Assembly: GCA_934129885.1 (NCBI GenBank)
Contig: CAKOWU010000004.1
Coordinates: forward strand, 62,001-126,000
DNA: 64,000 bases
From: an uncultured Bacilli bacterium
GTDB lineage: Bacteria > Bacillota_I > Bacilli_A > RF39 > UBA660
Reading direction: 5' to 3'
Part shown: one piece after another, positions 61,943 through 64,000 of the stretch
Numbering within the stretch: the stretch's first letter is position 1
Layout: every line of letters starts with the position of its first letter
Made by a program: the position numbers and the translations under genes
Notes under the pieces: generated by a model
What the model was told of the DNA's origin: nothing
Databases searched by the model: none
What the model saw: the letters and a program-made list of their open reading frames with translations, nothing else

Positions 61943-63058
61943 TTAATGTATTTTAGTAACGCTTAACATTGCGTTAGTGCTACCGTTAAATTTCATATTA
62001 ACAGCTTCAGACGGCTTTACATTCAACGTTATAAGATCATTTGGTTGTAATGATACAATAGTTGTTCCACTTATACTGTTAATAATTTGAGCGTTAAATT
62101 CACTAGTTGCACTTGTAGCTGGTTGTAATATACCATTTGCCCTAACAGACATTGTTATAGAACATTCTTCGTTTGTTGCCCCACATAGTAAATATGATAT
62201 AAGATATACTCCACTTTCTTTTATCTTAATAGAATTACCATCTGGATATTCTGTAAGAAAAGCTGTTCCTTTTTCAGGTAATGGAATTATAGTATCAGTT
62301 CCTTGTGGTAAATTAAGTTGCGTATCAATCATCGAATATCTAATTCCGTAAGAAGAAACAAATTCTGTTCCAGGGGGACCTGCCGGACCTTGTGGTCCTC
62401 TCTCCCCAGCATCCCCCTTATCACCTTTCGGAATAGAAAACGCTAAATGATGTACCCAATTCTCAAAGGTATCCGTAACTTGAGCCGCCTCTCCAGGTTC
62501 TAAAGTTTCAGTTTCATCTATAGCAATATGTTCTGTTCTTCCTATTTCACCTGGTAAACCTCTGGGACCAAGCTCCCCTTTTTCACCTTTTTCACCTTTT
62601 GGTATCTTAAAATCTAAAACTACATCCTCATTTGTTCCAACATTTATAACCTCAGCTTTTTCAGTCGATTCTATTGTTTCAACACTTCCAATTTGAATAG
62701 TAGCCGGTCCTGGGATACCTCTATCGCCTTGTTCTCCTTTTGGGCCTATATCACCTTTTTCACCTTTAGGACCTGGTATTCCTTGCGGACCAATTTTCCC
62801 GTCTATTCCTTGCTTACCTCTAGGTATTTTAAAATTCAAAATAACGTCTTTATTTGTTCCGACATTTTTTACTTCAGCGTTGTCAAAAAATTCTACCGTC
62901 TCTGTTGCCCCAACATCAATGCTAGCTGGACCTGGGATACCTCTATCGCCTTTTTCACCCTTTGGACCAGTTGGCCCTTGCACATAACAAAGACGATATT
63001 TTTTTCTATCTTCTTCTATCCTCTTTCTTATTCGTTCATAGTCATTACAGCTATTCAT
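61943..63058 (-). CDS. Collagen-like BclA-type surface glycoprotein
   Basis: 371 residues from ATG 63058 (GGAGGG). N-terminal ~30 charged residues, then collagen triplets (GPTGPKGEKGDRGIPGPA and others) in four blocks separated by three ~35-residue spacers of the form VGATETVEFFDNAEVKNVG ... FKIPRG, and a C-terminal jelly-roll (about 240-371, SGVYLISYLLCGATNE). This is the make-up of BclA-type exosporium glycoproteins of spore formers, also seen in phage fibres. No signal peptide. With cotE and spoIVB present, a spore-surface location is the best inference. Confidence 0.8.
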   Translation of the reverse strand: MNSCNDYERIRKRIEEDRKKYRLCYVQGPTGPKGEKGDRGIPGPASIDVGATETVEFFDNAEVKNVGTNKDVILNFKIPRGKQGIDGKIGPQGIPGPKGEKGDIGPKGEQGDRGIPGPATIQIGSVETIESTEKAEVINVGTNEDVVLDFKIPKGEKGEKGELGPRGLPGEIGRTEHIAIDETETLEPGEAAQVTDTFENWVHHLAFSIPKGDKGDAGERGPQGPAGPPGTEFVSSYGIRYSMIDTQLNLPQGTDTIIPLPEKGTAFLTEYPDGNSIKIKESGVYLISYLLCGATNEECSITMSVRANGILQPATSATSEFNAQIINSISGTTIVSLQPNDLITLNVKPSEAVNMKFNGSTNAMLSVTKIH

Positions 63059-63133
63059 TATATACACCCTCCTTTATTTTTTAGAATTAACTGTCGTATT
63101 TCAATTCTTATATTTTAATTTATGAATCTATTT

Positions 63134-63290
63134 TTTTAATGTATAATGGATATGTAACAAAAGCCATCATAAAAACGGCCCCTATTACCATAGAAGCCAA
63201 TTATTAAAAATATTATAGTTTAAGATTTACGGATTTAATTGCCGGCTTTTTTAGTGGTGCTTTCGCATATATCTTTTTATCACTTTTTTG
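63134..63290 (+). pseudogene. Possible + strand ORF relic
   Basis: A + frame starts MYNGYVTKAIIKTAPITIEA, is cut by TAA, and then continues YYSLRFTDLIAGFFSGAF to a stop near 63290. The second part looks like a membrane helix, as in small integral membrane proteins. No ribosome site. Low support; it may be chance. Confidence 0.25.
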
Positions 63291-63315
63291 AAGTAAATTC
63301 CTATTATAGAAAAAA

Positions 63316-63344
63316 GTTATGATATTAATCAAAAATATCATAAC
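63316..63344 (-). terminator. Terminator of the GH25 gene
   Basis: 11-bp perfect stem gttatgatatt / aatatcataac, 7-nt loop with the stop codon, and six T on the - strand. Confidence 0.85.
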
Positions 63345-64000
63345 CTAAATCTAAATCAACATTTCCTTTTATACCATTTATAGTGCCGTCCGACGCAAAC
63401 TGCCAATAATTATATGACTCAAGTCCAGAATTACCATAATTAGGAATTTTAGACATAATACTATTAAAATCATAAATTCCAGCCGGATAATTTGCAAGCC
63501 ATATCTTATAACTTTTTTTCAAATTATCAGCATTCAAATAATTAGTAAGCCAGTTAACATTAGCATATATGCCACAACTATAACCGCCATTTTTAATAGT
63601 AGAGCAAAATTTATTAGCAATATTCGTAAGCCCATCTTTGCCTACCGAAATAGTACTATTTGCTTCCATATCATAGAATACTTTAGCATTTAAATTAGGC
63701 TTATAACTTACGCTTTTTAGTACCCTAAGTACATGATTTGCTTCAGATATAGCACCATTTTCATCTCTAGCATATGAATATAAATACACTGCATAAGGAA
63801 TGTTATACTTCTCACATGCACTTACATTTGCCGCAAATTTAATATCATCTTGCGTGCTATCGTCTTCGCCATATCCAGCCCTTATAATAACAAAGTCCAC
63901 CCCAGCTTTAGAAACTGTATTCCAGTCAATATCTTGTTGCCAAGAAGAAACATCAATACCAGTATAAAGTTTCTTACCTGTGTAGTTTTTTAAAACAAAC
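63325..64000 (-). CDS. GH25 lysozyme-domain protein, N-terminus beyond window
   Basis: The frame stays open to base 64000, so the start is not visible; a GTG at 63900 is inside the domain. The visible 225 residues are a GH25 muramidase: YTGIDVSSWQQDIDWNTVSKAG with the conserved Asp, VDFVIIRAGYG, KVFYDMEAN (catalytic Asp/Glu), GIYANVNWL, IWLANYPAG, YNYWQFASDG. These cut the MurNAc-GlcNAc bond of peptidoglycan. Signal peptide or extra N-terminal domains cannot be judged. Confidence 0.92.
   Translation of the reverse strand, partial: FVLKNYTGKKLYTGIDVSSWQQDIDWNTVSKAGVDFVIIRAGYGEDDSTQDDIKFAANVSACEKYNIPYAVYLYSYARDENGAISEANHVLRVLKSVSYKPNLNAKVFYDMEANSTISVGKDGLTNIANKFCSTIKNGGYSCGIYANVNWLTNYLNADNLKKSYKIWLANYPAGIYDFNSIMSKIPNYGNSGLESYNYWQFASDGTINGIKGNVDLDLGYDIFD

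Noticed and set aside
62693..63118. 141-codon + strand frame
   Set aside because: Antisense to collagen triplets, giving Trp/Ser-rich nonsense.

Overview
The window looks like a chromosomal segment of a low-GC, endospore-forming Firmicute using the standard code: TGA ends several clear genes (mreD, the amidoligase gene, a pseudopilin) and tryptophan is TGG. SpoIVB, CotE, SpoIIM, a SpoIIB-position SPOR-like protein, YneF, LexA and teichoic-acid genes suggest a Bacilli-side lineage, possibly an uncultured gut group; the exact taxon is inference.

Layout. From 0 to 9 kb there is a 21-residue-repeat solenoid protein, dCMP deaminase, a kinase-less PASTA protein, galE, spoIVB, an amidoligase, cotE, and then an accessory island: a C39 peptidase-ABC exporter, a frameshifted BspA-type pseudogene, and two tiny overlapping genes (9548-9851) whose products have double-glycine leaders. 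The two small genes and the exporter share an almost identical ~51 bp upstream block, so they form one bacteriocin-like system. From 9.9 to 34.9 kb mostly + strand housekeeping genes follow: rpsU-yqeY, rpsB-tsf, radC-mreC-mreD, nusB-xseA-xseB, pseudopilins, lexA, yneF, tgt, uppP, a two-component system, holA, rarA, a XerD-like recombinase and metal transporters. Several gene relics lie in the gaps.

At 34.9-35.9 kb there is a gene-free, extremely AT-rich kilobase containing a dif-like XerC/XerD site (35314-35341). Nearly all genes to its left are on + and nearly all to its right on -, as expected at a replication terminus.

From 35.9 to 64 kb almost everything is on -: an XRE regulator, mnmA, spoIIM, then a ~19 kb envelope-polysaccharide region in several transcription units: SGNH hydrolase, Alg13/Alg14-like pair, GT4/GT2 transferases, acyltransferase, Wzx-like flippase, an ABC-2 exporter, GT32/GT4 fusion protein, a large GT-C-like membrane protein, and tagB/F- and tagD-like teichoic genes. 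Past this lies a group of surface-type proteins (collagen-like BclA type, beta-helix and Ig-like proteins, all without signal peptides) and a GH25 lysozyme cut by the window edge.

No tRNA, rRNA, CRISPR array or intact insertion sequence was recognised. All family assignments come from reading motifs by eye, with no database search.
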